Below, piece by piece: positions 6,192-6,204 of a stretch of 6,204 bases of DNA (position 1 is its first letter; each line of letters opens with the position of its first letter). The translations under genes were made by a program, and so were the position numbers. Under the pieces are notes generated by a model. That model worked only from the letters and a program-made list of their open reading frames with translations. It did no database searches and was not told the origin of the DNA. Origin of the DNA: Burkholderiales bacterium (GTDB lineage Bacteria; Pseudomonadota; Gammaproteobacteria; Burkholderiales; Burkholderiaceae); NCBI GenBank assembly GCA_947447845.1, contig CANFNO010000184.1, forward strand, positions 1-6,204. Reading direction: 5' to 3'.

Positions 6192-6204
6192 GGACGAAGA
6201 GTGC

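Noticed and set aside
1..6204. tRNA, rRNA, insertion-sequence ends or transposase
   Set aside because: I saw no cloverleaf, rRNA-like stretch, transposase motif or paired terminal inverted repeats when reading both strands; short or degenerate examples could be missed without a tool.

Overview
The window looks like a chromosomal segment from a betaproteobacterium of the Burkholderiales, most likely Comamonadaceae-like (Rhodoferax/Polaromonas type). This rests on the moderately high GC content, the style of the proteins and the kinds of gene present. It is an inference from appearance, not a database match.

Layout from left to right. Bases 8 to about 170 (minus strand) encode what looks like the C-terminal tail of a phage-type GH24 lysozyme (endolysin), cut off from any recognisable catalytic N-terminus. 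It is followed by a 10-bp tandem repeat (271-306) and a gene-free stretch with two perfect palindromes. A small plus-strand gene of unknown function lies at 543-776, or from 510 with a TTG start. Next comes a leader with a plausible extended -10 promoter, a pair of near-identical 10-bp direct repeats and several 8-bp palindromes. This leader precedes a two-gene plus-strand operon: a secreted PhnD-like substrate-binding protein (905-1747) and a membrane hybrid histidine kinase (1744-3630), overlapping by ATGA. There is no ABC permease or ATPase, so the binding protein is most simply read as the periplasmic ligand receptor of the kinase. The kinase has HAMP, HisKA, HATPase and REC domains but no HPt and no output domain, so downstream partners must lie elsewhere.

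Convergent to this operon, with only 20 bp between stop codons, is a minus-strand flavoprotein of the HI0933/YhiN class (3651-4907). To its right, bases 4908-6204 hold no intact gene. The minus strand there contains stop-ridden, protein-like fragments. One frame ends in a TGA that overlaps the flavoprotein ATG. A second stop/start overlap of the same kind lies at 5761-5764 in the same frame. I read this as a probable decayed operon upstream of the flavoprotein gene, but I could not recognise the original products.

The most interesting element is the transporter-less binding-protein/hybrid-kinase pair with its structured leader. I do not see a clearly novel defence or mobile system.
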